Origin: JAXLVB01 sp046329195
GTDB lineage: Bacteria; Bacteroidota; Bacteroidia; Cytophagales; Spirosomataceae
NCBI GenBank assembly: GCA_046329195.1
Contig: JAXLVB010000002.1
Coordinates: 124,001 to 188,000 of the forward strand
Length of the DNA stretch: 64,000 bases
Direction of reading: 5' to 3'
Shown here piece by piece: positions 15,753 through 23,821 of the stretch. The position numbers and the translations under genes are program-made. Each line of letters begins with the position of its first letter. Positions within the stretch are counted from its first letter, which is position 1. The notes under the pieces were generated by a model. That model worked only from the letters and a program-made list of their open reading frames with translations. It searched no databases and had not been told where the DNA came from.

Positions 15753-16718
15753 ATGCAAACCTATTCATCTGACGTAGAGGCGGTTGATGCGCTGAACGAA
15801 TCGTACAAAAAACTTCACAACGAAATTTCAAAAGTTGTTATTGGTCAAGACGAAGTCATTAGGCTCTTATTGACTGCCATTTTCTGTCAGGGTCACTGCC
15901 TTTTGGTGGGGGTTCCAGGTTTAGCAAAAACGCTCTTGATCCAGACGATTGCAGGAGCGCTAGATCTGTCGTTCAATCGGATTCAGTTTACACCTGACTT
16001 GATGCCCTCTGACATTACAGGTTCTGAAACCCTTGACGATAACCGCAATTTTCGGTTTGTAAGAGGTCCCATCTTTGCCAATATCATCTTAGCTGACGAA
16101 ATTAACCGTACGCCTCCCAAAACACAGTCAGCTTTGCTGGAGGCCATGCAAGAATACGCCGTGACGATTTCGGGACAAAAGCACTTGTTAGATAAGCCCT
16201 TCTTCGTATTGGCTACCCAAAACCCCATCGAACAAGAAGGAACCTACCCGCTTCCTGAAGCCCAGCTTGACCGCTTTATGTTCATGGTTCAGTTAGATTA
16301 TCCTTCGTTTCAGGCAGAATTGGACATCGTAAAAAGTACCACGTCAAACCAGCGTTATCAAGTACAAGAAGTGGTGTCTGGCGCCGAAATCATGGCTTTT
16401 CAGCAATTGGTTCGGAAAGTGCCTGTAGCCGATAACGTAGTGGACTACGCTGTGCGCTTGGTGCATAAAACCCGCCCAAAAACTGATTTGGCCTCTAAAG
16501 ATGCCAACGACTACTTAGAGTGGGGCGCAGGGCCACGGGCTTCTCAAAACTTGATTTTAGGAGCGAAGTGTAATGCCTTGTTCAATGGCAAATACTCGCC
16601 TGACATCGAAGACGTTAAGGCAGTGGCTTTCCCAATCCTACGCCACCGAATTGTTCGCAACTTCAAGGCTGAGGCCGAAGGTATTTCGGTGGACGACATC
16701 ATCCGTCGCTTGATGTAA
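15753..16718 (+). CDS. MoxR family AAA+ ATPase
   Basis: 321 residues. Walker A is G-V-P-G-L-A-K-T (about 54-61), Walker B is I-I-L-A-D-E-I-N-R-T-P-P-K-T-Q, and sensor 1 is A-T-Q-N-P-I-E-Q-E-G-T-Y-P-L-P-E-A-Q-L-D, a signature of the MoxR branch. The C-terminal lid contains W-G-A-G-P-R-A-S-Q. MoxR proteins are cytoplasmic chaperone-like ATPases usually found beside DUF58 and VWA-domain genes. Here no such partner is adjacent: a terminator and an LprI-like gene follow. The 217-bp upstream gap after surA suggests its own promoter, though none is clear. Confidence 0.92.
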   Translation: MQTYSSDVEAVDALNESYKKLHNEISKVVIGQDEVIRLLLTAIFCQGHCLLVGVPGLAKTLLIQTIAGALDLSFNRIQFTPDLMPSDITGSETLDDNRNFRFVRGPIFANIILADEINRTPPKTQSALLEAMQEYAVTISGQKHLLDKPFFVLATQNPIEQEGTYPLPEAQLDRFMFMVQLDYPSFQAELDIVKSTTSNQRYQVQEVVSGAEIMAFQQLVRKVPVADNVVDYAVRLVHKTRPKTDLASKDANDYLEWGAGPRASQNLILGAKCNALFNGKYSPDIEDVKAVAFPILRHRIVRNFKAEAEGISVDDIIRRLM

Positions 16719-16777
16719 TGCCGTTTACTCAATGTGTATGTACAACCATTGAAAACTAAACATTTTGACCAATATTT

Positions 16778-16808
16778 GAGGTGTGAGAAATTCACACCTC
16801 TTTTTTTT
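16778..16808 (+). terminator. intrinsic terminator after moxR
   Basis: A 9-bp perfect stem GAGGTGTGA / TCACACCTC (16778-16800, loop GAAAT) is followed by eight T residues at 16801-16808, a textbook intrinsic terminator 60 bases after the MoxR stop. The next gene starts only 8 bases past the T-run, so readthrough or a promoter inside the hairpin region must supply it. Confidence 0.85.
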
Positions 16809-16815
16809 AATAAAC

Positions 16816-17235
16816 ATGAAAACACTCACCTTCATTTTAGTCGGAACGATTGTCTTTTCTACGGCCTGTTTGGCTCAAGACAAAGAACAAAAAAGCACCA
16901 TTGATGCAGCGTTGGAGAAATGCATGGATAAAAACCCATCTACACATGGCACTATGAGTTGCATCATCGAAGCCCAAAAGCAGTGGGATGCCGAACTAAA
17001 CAAACACTACAAAACCCTAAATTTAAAGCTTAACCCTGAGCAAAAAGCCGCTTTGTTGAATGCTCAACGAGAATGGATTAAGTGGCGTGATTTAGAATTT
17101 AAAAGCATTGATGCTCTGTACAGCACGTTAGAAGGCACCATGTTTCAGCCGATGCAATTGAATAGCAAAATGGAAGTGGTAAAGCAACGAGCTTTGGCTC
17201 TAAAACATTACAGCGAGCTAATGGAAATGAACTAA
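16816..17235 (+). CDS. LprI-like (DUF1311) secreted protein
   Basis: 139 residues from ATG 16816; the frame is open further upstream, but only this start opens with a signal peptide (M-K-T-L-T-F-I-L-V-G-T-I, cleavage near C-L-A-Q). The mature part has the DUF1311 pattern: an early Cys (C-M-D-K), C-I-I-E-A-Q-K-Q-W-D-A-E-L-N-K-H-Y, and L-L-N-A-Q-R-E-W-I-K-W-R-D. LprI-type proteins are periplasmic lysozyme inhibitors in some bacteria, but the family is broad and function here is not shown. It begins just after the moxR terminator. Confidence 0.78.
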   Translation: MKTLTFILVGTIVFSTACLAQDKEQKSTIDAALEKCMDKNPSTHGTMSCIIEAQKQWDAELNKHYKTLNLKLNPEQKAALLNAQREWIKWRDLEFKSIDALYSTLEGTMFQPMQLNSKMEVVKQRALALKHYSELMEMN

Positions 17236-17290
17236 CCCCCGGTGTTTTTGGACATAATTTGTACCTTATTCGTGGTGGCAAGAGGACTGT

Positions 17291-17452
17291 ATGGCACAAA
17301 ATACAGAATCAACTAGCAAGGAGACTATTACTCTTTTTAGAAAAAATAGTATTCTGAAAAGGGTTGATTATGAGCAACTTCTAAATCAAAAAGAACAAAG
17401 AACACACGCTGTATTACTTACGGAAATATTATTTTGTGTTACTTTAAGGTAG
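17291..17452 (+). CDS. possible small protein, 53 residues, unrecognised
   Basis: An ATG at 17291 opens a 53-residue frame ending at TAG 17450-17452. It is hydrophilic, with a K/R/Q-rich middle (R-V-D-Y-E-Q-L-L-N-Q-K-E-Q-R-T-H) and no membrane segment. It occupies the 287-bp gap between the LprI-like gene and the DUF3307 gene. No family is recognised. It may be noise or a remnant. Confidence 0.22.
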   Translation: MAQNTESTSKETITLFRKNSILKRVDYEQLLNQKEQRTHAVLLTEILFCVTLR

Positions 17453-17522
17453 TTATAAGTCAAAATTCTGTACCTTTCTAAGCCATTGCTGTAGGGACTC
17501 AGAAAAATTGATTTAGTCCATC

Positions 17523-17894
17523 ATGAGTTTTACGCTGCTGCTGCTTCTGCTGACGTGCCATTGGATAGCTGACTATACCCATCTTCAAACTCCTTGGATG
17601 CTCAAGGCGAAGGCTGTCGGTATGCCCTTATTCCCGATTTTTGTTCATGCGGGCGTACATGCCATTTTACAAGGAACGGTACTGTTATTTTTTGTTAGTG
17701 GCGAAAAATGGGTGTACTTGTTTATTCTACAATGGGCCAGCCATTTTGTGATTGATGTCTGGAAAGGCCGCATGAATGGATGGTTTCCAACCTTGAAAAA
17801 TCCATCTAATCAGTGGCATTGGGTCATCTTCGGTTTCGATCAATACCTACACCAAATCGTAATTGTCATCATCGCTTGGGGGGCTGCTTCCTAA
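17523..17894 (+). CDS. DUF3307 family membrane protein
   Basis: 123 residues with three or four membrane segments. The start L-T-C-H-W-I-A-D-Y-T-H-L-Q, the histidine-rich F-V-H-A-G-V-H-A, and the later W-A-S-H-F-V-I-D-V-W-K-G-R and D-Q-Y-L-H-Q-I-V match DUF3307, whose conserved His/Asp residues sit near the membrane surface. Function is unknown; the His/Asp pattern could bind metal or act in hydrolysis (inference). It converges on the MocA-like gene, with 5 bp between stop codons and no hairpin between them. Confidence 0.75.
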   Translation: MSFTLLLLLLTCHWIADYTHLQTPWMLKAKAVGMPLFPIFVHAGVHAILQGTVLLFFVSGEKWVYLFILQWASHFVIDVWKGRMNGWFPTLKNPSNQWHWVIFGFDQYLHQIVIVIIAWGAAS

Positions 17895-17899
17895 GTCTT

Positions 17900-18535
17900 T
17901 CAGTTGAGGGACGTTTTCCATTTCTCCACATCAGTTGGAGTATCCAAATCCACAATTCCTTTTTCAAAGTTGAGCAACGCAGTGTCTTCAAGGTATTGAT
18001 TCACAATTACTTTAGCGCCTTTGTCACCTTCAAGGTTGAGTAAAGGTTCAAAATACTTGCGTGTAAACAAGACAGGAATTCCCACTTGTCCTGCGTATTG
18101 GCAAGCTACAATTCCTTTTTGAGCAATGGCTTGTACCTCCACCATTCGCCGAATCAAGGCTGTCGAAACGAAAGGTTGGTCGGAGGCCAAAATCACAACA
18201 GCATCGAGGTGTTTATCAATCATGTAAGTGCCCACCAGTCCCATTTTGATAGAAGAGGCCATGCCACTTTGCCAATGTGGATTGTCAATAAACGTAAGAT
18301 GGTGCAAATCAACGATTTCGGGGACAATAGCGGGTTTGTTAGCACCCAATACTACGACCACAGGCCGATACATAGTAGCTAAGGCTTGTTGGGCTAGGTG
18401 ATGAATGAGACTCGTAGAACCCATCGAAATGAGTTGCTTGGGTGAGCCCATCCGAGACGAAGCCCCAGCCGCTAACAGGATGATACCCACCTTGTTGAGG
18501 GGCGTTTCTGATTGATTGGTTGGTTCAGCTATCAC
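17900..18535 (-). CDS. MocA/MobA-like nucleotidyltransferase
   Basis: 211 residues of the NTP-transferase fold. The N-terminal signature is I-I-L-L-A-A-G-A-S-S-R-M-G-S-P-K-Q-L (about 13-30), and the metal-binding D-Q-P-F-V lies about 117-121. The length and the W-Q-S-G-M-A-S-S-I motif fit the molybdenum cofactor cytidylyltransferase MocA, which makes MCD for xanthine-dehydrogenase-type enzymes. Its ATG overlaps the stop of the cytochrome c gene (ATGA at 18532-18535), so the two are translationally coupled. In relatives these genes travel with an isoquinoline/aldehyde oxidoreductase; none is present here, so the partner must lie elsewhere or be lost. Confidence 0.82.
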   Translation of the reverse strand: MIAEPTNQSETPLNKVGIILLAAGASSRMGSPKQLISMGSTSLIHHLAQQALATMYRPVVVVLGANKPAIVPEIVDLHHLTFIDNPHWQSGMASSIKMGLVGTYMIDKHLDAVVILASDQPFVSTALIRRMVEVQAIAQKGIVACQYAGQVGIPVLFTRKYFEPLLNLEGDKGAKVIVNQYLEDTALLNFEKGIVDLDTPTDVEKWKTSLN

Positions 18536-18936
18536 TTTCTTAAACTTTTCACTTCCTCGGGGGTGATGTATTTGCCCTTGTTTCCCCAGTTGTTGTACAT
18601 AAAATTCATCACATCGGCTACTTCTTGGTCAGACAAAGTGCCAAAGTTCTCCATTTCAGAGTTGTAGTCTTTTCCATTTATTTTGACAGGACCTTTTTGT
18701 CCTTGGATGATAGACTGAATGGATTTTTTCCAGTCTTTTAGATAATCCGCTTTGGCCACGGGCGGGTAAATTCCTTCGATACCTTCGCCCTGATGCCCGT
18801 GGCATAGTTGGCAGTGGGTTACATACACCGATTTGCCTCGGGTGATACTTTTTTGGAGTGGTGTTTCGTCCGCCAGCCGAAACGAAACTCCCGCCAGCGA
18901 TACCGCCGTCAGAAGTACTGCGAATACTGTGTTCAT
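18532..18936 (-). CDS. periplasmic c-type cytochrome
   Basis: 134 residues with a signal peptide (M-N-T-V-F-A-V-L-L-T-A-V-S-L-A-G-V) and one haem site, C-Q-L-C-H, at about 38-42, followed by G-H-Q-G-E-G-I, typical of class I cytochromes. The likely axial methionine is in E-M-E-N-F-G, with the conserved helix L-S-D-Q-E-V-A-D-V-M-N-F-M after it. It is an electron carrier in the periplasm. It shares a 4-bp overlap with the MocA-like gene. That pairing suggests it accepts electrons from a molybdenum hydroxylase (inference). Confidence 0.9.
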   Translation of the reverse strand: MNTVFAVLLTAVSLAGVSFRLADETPLQKSITRGKSVYVTHCQLCHGHQGEGIEGIYPPVAKADYLKDWKKSIQSIIQGQKGPVKINGKDYNSEMENFGTLSDQEVADVMNFMYNNWGNKGKYITPEEVKSLRK

Positions 18937-18963
18937 GTATTGTTTTTGGTTAGGTTTTCTTGA

Positions 18964-19713
18964 TTAAGGGTTGCCCCAAGCATTGGATGGATACCCTACC
19001 TCGGTCAGGAATAAGCCTTCTGGCGGGGCGGCTTGTCCTGCTTTACGGCGATCTTTCGCCAAAATGATGTCATCGAAGGTAGCTACTGGGCGTTTGCCCA
19101 AACCCACATCCAAAAGTGTACCTACAATAGCCCGTACCATCCCTCTCAAAAACCGATTAGCTTTGATATGAAACACCAACATGTCGCCTTGTGTTAGCCA
19201 ATGCGCTTCGGTAATGGTACAGTCAAAGGTATAAACTTGTGTGTTTACTAAGCTAAAACTCTGAAAATCGTTGTATTGAAGCAACTTTTGAGCTGCTTGG
19301 TTCATCAGCGCTACATCAAGAGGGCGTTCAAAAAAATAGGCCATGTTAGGCAAGAAAGGCGATTTGCGTCGGCAAATTCGGTACTCATACTTGCGATAAG
19401 TGGCATCAAAACGAGCATGAAGTTGGGCCGGCACTTCAACGATTTGCCTGATGGCAATGTCGGGCGGTAAGAGTTTGTTGAGCCGATACACCAACTGCAC
19501 AGGGTCGAAACGGTCCTGCGTATCAAAATGTGCAAATTGCTGCTCGGCATGTACTCCTGTGTCGGTTCGGCCACTCCCTACAATTTCTACCGGCTGCCTA
19601 AGCAAGGTCGAAAGCGCTTTTTCGATAGTTTCTTGAACAGTAGTAGCCTGTGGCTGAATCTGCCAGCCATGATAAGCCGTTCCGTTATAAGCCAATTCGA
19701 TAAAAAAACGCAT
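18964..19713 (-). CDS. truA: tRNA pseudouridine(38-40) synthase
   Basis: 249 residues, normal for TruA. The start R-F-F-I-E-L-A-Y-N-G-T-A-Y-H-G-W-Q-I-Q-P is the family signature, and the catalytic aspartate is D51 or close to it in G-S-G-R-T-D-T-G-V-H-A. Later motifs are F-D-A-T-Y-R-K-Y-E-Y-R-I and F-L-R-G-M-V-R-A-I-V-G-T-L. It modifies uridines 38-40 in the anticodon arm of many tRNAs. It lies 27 bp upstream of the cytochrome c gene on the same strand, so all three may be one transcript. Confidence 0.95.
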   Translation of the reverse strand: MRFFIELAYNGTAYHGWQIQPQATTVQETIEKALSTLLRQPVEIVGSGRTDTGVHAEQQFAHFDTQDRFDPVQLVYRLNKLLPPDIAIRQIVEVPAQLHARFDATYRKYEYRICRRKSPFLPNMAYFFERPLDVALMNQAAQKLLQYNDFQSFSLVNTQVYTFDCTITEAHWLTQGDMLVFHIKANRFLRGMVRAIVGTLLDVGLGKRPVATFDDIILAKDRRKAGQAAPPEGLFLTEVGYPSNAWGNP

Positions 19714-19757
19714 GCTGATGGATGAGGCAGCGAGCCGCCCTTAGCGATGATTCACGA

Positions 19758-20270
19758 CTAAATTTCATTGTTGGCATTCAAATTCATGCCAGCGTAAAAA
19801 TCCAAGGGTTTGTTTTTCAGTTGCTTAGTCCAAAATGCAATTTGACCCGTATGATACGAATAATGCTCAGTAACATGCACAATGATGCCAATGGCAGACA
19901 ACTCAAAGCACTGGACTGTTCTGACACGAAGCAAATCGGTGTCATCTAAGTGCCGAATTACTTCGCAAGCATCCTGTACAGTGGTCGTTAGTTTTTGAAA
20001 TAATTCAGCTTTGGTAAAACCCTCTGTTGCTGCAAATTCAGCCTCTCGAACCCGATGGTCGTGTACTTGACCCAAGCCAGACAGAATGTACTGAGTGATG
20101 TTGCCGCATAGATGCAAAAGCAAATTACCCACACTGTTTGAACTCCCGTTGGGACGTTGCCAGACTTCGTATTCGGTAAGCTCTGCCAAGCATTTTTCAA
20201 TACGAGGCGTGTTCACCTCCAAGTGAATAATAGACTGTTGGAGAAACTCTTGAGCTATTGCTGACATCAT
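19758..20270 (-). CDS. DinB-like (DUF1572) four-helix protein
   Basis: 170 residues. The pattern of a DinB/YfiT-like metal-binding bundle is visible: W-Q-R-P-N-G-S-S-N-S-V-G-N-L-L-L-H-L-C-G-N (first histidine about 53) and V-H-V-T-E-H-Y-S-Y-H-T-G-Q-I (later histidines about 133 and 137). Members coordinate Zn or Ni and some are thiol-dependent transferases; the substrate here is unknown. Its ATG overlaps the original stop codon of the Uma2 gene (TAATG), so the two were a translationally coupled pair before the Uma2 gene gained an internal stop. Confidence 0.8.
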   Translation of the reverse strand: MMSAIAQEFLQQSIIHLEVNTPRIEKCLAELTEYEVWQRPNGSSNSVGNLLLHLCGNITQYILSGLGQVHDHRVREAEFAATEGFTKAELFQKLTTTVQDACEVIRHLDDTDLLRVRTVQCFELSAIGIIVHVTEHYSYHTGQIAFWTKQLKNKPLDFYAGMNLNANNEI

Positions 20271-20860
20271 TAGGTGAAAATTTCTTGAACATTGACTTGA
20301 AAATCAGGAAATTGTGTAGATGTGGCGATGCCTTCTTTCTCATAAAAGCCCGTCTGGATCTAGTTGTCATTTTCTAACGAAAACGTATAAATCATTTCCA
20401 TTTCAGGTACGGCAATCCAATATTCGTTCACACCTGCCGACTCGTATAGATAGTATTTCTCATTGAAATCTCTCTTGATAGTAGAAGGAGAGGAGATTTC
20501 AATAATAAACTCAGGAGCACCTACACAACCATTATCATCTAATTTGGAAGTATCACAAATCACGCAAATATCAGGCTGCACCACAGTGAATACCTTTTGA
20601 TTATTGCGTGGCTTATAGTCAGGATTGGGCAATCGTACATCAAAAGGGGCATTATAGACTTCACAAGTGCGATTTTCTAATAACTGATACAACCTGCGCT
20701 GAAACTGGGTCGAAATTTTTTGATGCTTGCGCCTCGGTGCAGGCGACATCAGATAAATTTTACCTCGAATAAGCTCAACTGTTTCTTCAAATTGCCATTT
20801 GAGATAATCGGCATACGTGTAAGTGCCGTTGAGGTCCAAATCAGAGAGCTGGGTTATCAT
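20270..20860 (-). pseudogene. Uma2 family nuclease-like gene with an in-frame amber stop
   Basis: The first 166 codons encode a Uma2-family (PD-D/ExK nuclease-like) protein: Y-T-Y-A-D-Y-L-K-W near the start, V-E-L-I-R-G-K-I-Y-L-M-S-P-A-P, F-D-V-R-L, the Q-P-D-I-C-V-I-C strand, E-F-I-I-E-I-S-S-P-S and K-Y-Y-L-Y-E-S-A-G-V-N-E-Y-W. A TAG at 20360-20362 then interrupts it. The same frame continues for 29 codons with normal Uma2 C-terminal character (G-F-Y-E-K-E-G-I-A-T, F-P-D-F-Q-V-N-V-Q-E-I-F) to TAA at 20270-20272. A single substitution therefore removed the last strand and helix. Either a truncated 166-residue product persists, or the gene is dead. Uma2 proteins are numerous in cyanobacteria and Bacteroidota and their function is uncertain. 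Confidence 0.85.
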
Positions 20861-20877
20861 GGCTCCTAAGAATAAAA

Positions 20878-23124
20878 TTATCCTTCAATAATACGTGCCA
20901 ACGAGTTGCTGTATAGGTTTTTAGCCTCAGATGAGGAGATAATACGCTCGCCATCAATCACGTAATTGTCGCTGGTTACTTTGCCCAAGTTAGCAAATGT
21001 TACGCCTGATTTTTGCAAGAAAGTGATGAACTCGATTTGCTTTTCAGGCTTCACCGAAACCACCACCCGGCTTTGTGACTCGCCAAACAAGAAGGCATCC
21101 TTACGAACTTTTTCGTCGGTAGCAATGCTGAAGCCCAAGTCTCGGTGCATGGCCGACTCGGCCAAGGTAGTAAATAATCCACCATCTGATACATCGTGCG
21201 CCGACACAATTAAGCCACTTGTAATCAGTCCTTTGATGGCCTGCTGAAGTGCATATTCTTCGTCTAAATCAAAGGCTGGAGCAGGGGTGTTTTTGACACC
21301 ACGATACGAATATAAGTATTCGGATGATGCAATGTCATTTTTAGAAGCCCCTACTAAGTAAATGGCATCGCCAGCGTGTTTAAAATCAAGCGTCATAAAG
21401 TTATCTTGATTTTCCATCACACCCAGCATCCCGATGGTTGGTGTCGGAAACACTGGCCCTTCGTCAGACGACTGGTTGTAAAAACTCACGTTACCACCCG
21501 TTACAGGCGTTTCAAATTTTTCGCAGGCTTTTTTCATGCCTTTAATGGCTCCTACAAATTGCCAATAGACTTCGGGCACATAAGGATTCCCAAAGTTTAG
21601 GCAGTTGGTGATGGCCACTGGCTCACCTCCAGCACACACGATGTTACGAGCCGATTCAGCTACTGCAATGGCACAACCTTGCTCAGGGTCGGCATTGACG
21701 TAGCGGCTGTTACAATCTACCGTAATCACAATTGATTTTTCGGTGTCTTTTACGGTCACCACGGCAGCGTCAGATGGGTTGTTGAGCGTGCGAGTACTGG
21801 TACCGATGGTACAGTCGTATTGCTCATAAATCCATTTTTTGGAGGCTACGTTCGGATGCGACAGCAAATGTTTGGCTATGGCTTGGAGTTCGTCGGTGCT
21901 GCTTACATCACTAACGCTCTCGATGCTAAATTTCAAACTTTCTTGATAGTAGGCAGGCTCACGGTATTCTCGGTGATAAACAGGAGCTCCTCCGCCTAAA
22001 ACCAACGATTCGGCTGGCATATCGGCGACTAATTCGCCAAAACGATAGAAGCGAAGACGTTGACTATCCGTAACTACCCCGATTTGGGCGCAGTTCAAAT
22101 CCCATTTATCAAAAATCTGCTGAATGAGTTCTTCTTTCCCTTTTTCAACCACGACCAACATGCGCTCCTGCGACTCGGATAACAGCAACTCAAACGGCTT
22201 CATGTTGGGCTGACGAGTGGGCACTTTGTCGAGGTCAATGTCCATCCCATGTTCGCCTTTGGCCGACATTTCGGAGGTCGAGCAGATAATCCCTGCTGCA
22301 CCCATGTCTTGAATCCCTACCACAAAACCCGTTTCGATGATTTCGAGTGTGGCCTCTAGCAAAAGCTTTTCTTGGAAGGGGTCACCTACCTGTACGGCAG
22401 GTAGTTTTTCCGTTGATTTTTCTGAAATATCTTCACTCGCAAACGAAGCCCCGCCAATACCGTCTTTGCCCGTAGCCGAACCTACAATAAAAACAGGGTT
22501 GCCTACGCCATAACTAATGGCACGAGCCACTTTGTCAGTTTTGACGATACCCGCCGAAAACGCATTGACCAAGGGGTTGATGTTGTAGCAATCGTCAAAG
22601 AATACTTCGCCACCGACTGTAGGGATACCGAAGGCGTTACCGTAGTCGCCGATACCTTTGACTACCCCTTTGAGCAAACGTTTGGTTTTGGCTAGTTCCA
22701 AATTACCGAAGCGAAGCGAATTCAACTGAGCAATAGGGCGAGCACCCATCGTAAAAATATCACGGTTGATGCCTCCTACGCCAGTGGCTGCACCTTGGTA
22801 AGGCTCCAGCGCCGAAGGGTGGTTGTGTGACTCTATCTTAAAAGCACAACCGTAGCCGTTTCCTAAGTCAACCAACCCGGCATTTTCTTCACCTGCTTTG
22901 GCAAGCATTCGAGGAGAATCTTTAGGCAGTGTTTTGAGCCAAACAATTGAGTTTTTGTAGGAACAGTGCTCCGACCACATCACCGAATACGCCGCCACTT
23001 CAGTAAAAGTGGGCTTGCGGCCAAGGATGTCACAGATTAAATCGTATTCTTCTGAAAGTAAACCCAGCTTGCGAGCTGTTTCGACGGTGGGTAGCGCTTC
23101 TTGAACTTGCATGTTATGAGACAC
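20878..23124 (-). CDS. purL: phosphoribosylformylglycinamidine synthase subunit PurL
   Basis: 748 residues, the small-type PurL that works with PurQ and PurS. Markers are E-E-Y-D-L-I near the start, the M-W-S-E-H-C-S-Y-K block (catalytic His), E-S-H-N-H-P-S-A-L-E-P-Y-Q-G-A-A-T-G-V-G-G, and the second half with G-G-N-V-S-F-Y-N-Q and A-H-D-V-S-D-G-G-L. It converts FGAR to FGAM in purine synthesis using ATP and PurQ-derived ammonia. purQ and purS are not adjacent. A good promoter lies at 23186-23217. Confidence 0.96.
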   Translation of the reverse strand: MSHNMQVQEALPTVETARKLGLLSEEYDLICDILGRKPTFTEVAAYSVMWSEHCSYKNSIVWLKTLPKDSPRMLAKAGEENAGLVDLGNGYGCAFKIESHNHPSALEPYQGAATGVGGINRDIFTMGARPIAQLNSLRFGNLELAKTKRLLKGVVKGIGDYGNAFGIPTVGGEVFFDDCYNINPLVNAFSAGIVKTDKVARAISYGVGNPVFIVGSATGKDGIGGASFASEDISEKSTEKLPAVQVGDPFQEKLLLEATLEIIETGFVVGIQDMGAAGIICSTSEMSAKGEHGMDIDLDKVPTRQPNMKPFELLLSESQERMLVVVEKGKEELIQQIFDKWDLNCAQIGVVTDSQRLRFYRFGELVADMPAESLVLGGGAPVYHREYREPAYYQESLKFSIESVSDVSSTDELQAIAKHLLSHPNVASKKWIYEQYDCTIGTSTRTLNNPSDAAVVTVKDTEKSIVITVDCNSRYVNADPEQGCAIAVAESARNIVCAGGEPVAITNCLNFGNPYVPEVYWQFVGAIKGMKKACEKFETPVTGGNVSFYNQSSDEGPVFPTPTIGMLGVMENQDNFMTLDFKHAGDAIYLVGASKNDIASSEYLYSYRGVKNTPAPAFDLDEEYALQQAIKGLITSGLIVSAHDVSDGGLFTTLAESAMHRDLGFSIATDEKVRKDAFLFGESQSRVVVSVKPEKQIEFITFLQKSGVTFANLGKVTSDNYVIDGERIISSSEAKNLYSNSLARIIEG

Positions 23125-23496
23125 GAGTTGGATAGACAGGAAACATGAATGTAGTTTTGGTATCTGACTACATCGAATTTTGGGGCAAAGGTAGGGCTTT
23201 AGAAAGCCAACAACAACCTTAGACCCGAAAAAAGCAAATTAAGATAGCAGAGTAAAAATTTTCAAGCATTTAATTTTTAGCAATACTCTAATTATCACCG
23301 AATCAAAGTCTCCCCTATTGGGGGAGATTTAGAGGGGGCTGCTTAAAATAGGGGTGAGGGGTGATTGAATTGTCTTTAGGTCAGCCCAAGAAGTCTCAAG
23401 AACAGTCTTGTAGCGATTACAATGTTAAAAATGTTAAAAACCTTGTAGATTTCTGAAAAGCTCTTCAATTTCAAGCCGTTAAATCTATCAAATGCA
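23125..23496. other. 372-bp divergent intergenic region
   Basis: It separates purL (minus) from a small lipoprotein gene (plus). It contains the purL promoter and, at about 23310-23352, a G/C-rich stretch with a TCTCCCC / GGGGAGA hairpin followed by a GGGGGCT...GGGGTGAGG tract. That tract resembles short dispersed repeats in Bacteroidota genomes. No open frame of protein character was seen. Confidence 0.5.
23186..23217 (-). promoter_or_regulatory. Bacteroidota-type promoter for purL
   Basis: On the minus strand the -7 element is TACCTTTG (23193 to 23186) and the -33 element is GTTG (23217 to 23214), one base off TTTG, with a 20-base spacer. Transcription would start near 23180, about 55 bases before the purL ATG. 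Confidence 0.55.
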
Positions 23497-23736
23497 ATGA
23501 AAAAACTCATCAACATAGGACTCGTGCTCGTTGTAGCCATTTGCATGAGTAGCTGCTTCGTGGGGTACCGAGGCGGTTATGGTTACCGTGATTACGGTTA
23601 TCGTCCTTATGGAGGATATGGATACGCCCCACGAGTCTATGTCCCTGCGCCAAGAGTATATGTAAACCCACCTCGGTATCGCTATGGGTACGGTGGCCAT
23701 CACAATGGCAATCGTAATTACGGTCGGAGAAGATAA
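23497..23736 (+). CDS. small Gly/Tyr/Arg-rich lipoprotein
   Basis: 79 residues. A lipoprotein signal (I-G-L-V-L-V-V-A-I-C-M-S-S-C, Cys19) is followed by a low-complexity tail of Y-G-G-Y-G-Y, R-V-Y-V-P-A-P and R-Y-R-Y-G-Y-G-G-H-H repeats ending in R-R-R. Such short YG/RY-rich lipoproteins are common in Bacteroidota and have no assigned role; they are probably surface or periplasmic and non-enzymatic. It is followed by a very long, perfect terminator hairpin, which argues it is a genuine transcribed gene. Confidence 0.65.
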   Translation: MKKLINIGLVLVVAICMSSCFVGYRGGYGYRDYGYRPYGGYGYAPRVYVPAPRVYVNPPRYRYGYGGHHNGNRNYGRRR

Positions 23737-23753
23737 CAGTCGAGTACACACGA

Positions 23754-23799
23754 AGCCCTCACATGACGTAGGATTTTCCTACGTCATGTGAGGGCTTTT
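23754..23799. terminator. 20-bp perfect hairpin between convergent genes
   Basis: A 20-bp perfect stem (23754-23773 against 23777-23796, loop TTT, outer arm AGCCCTCACATG) is followed by a short T-run on the plus strand. It ends the YG-rich lipoprotein transcript and may also end the convergent DoxX gene, whose stop is 26 bases away. The stem is unusually long and perfect for a terminator. Confidence 0.75.
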
Positions 23800-23821
23800 G
23801 CATGTAGAAAACACTGCGGTA

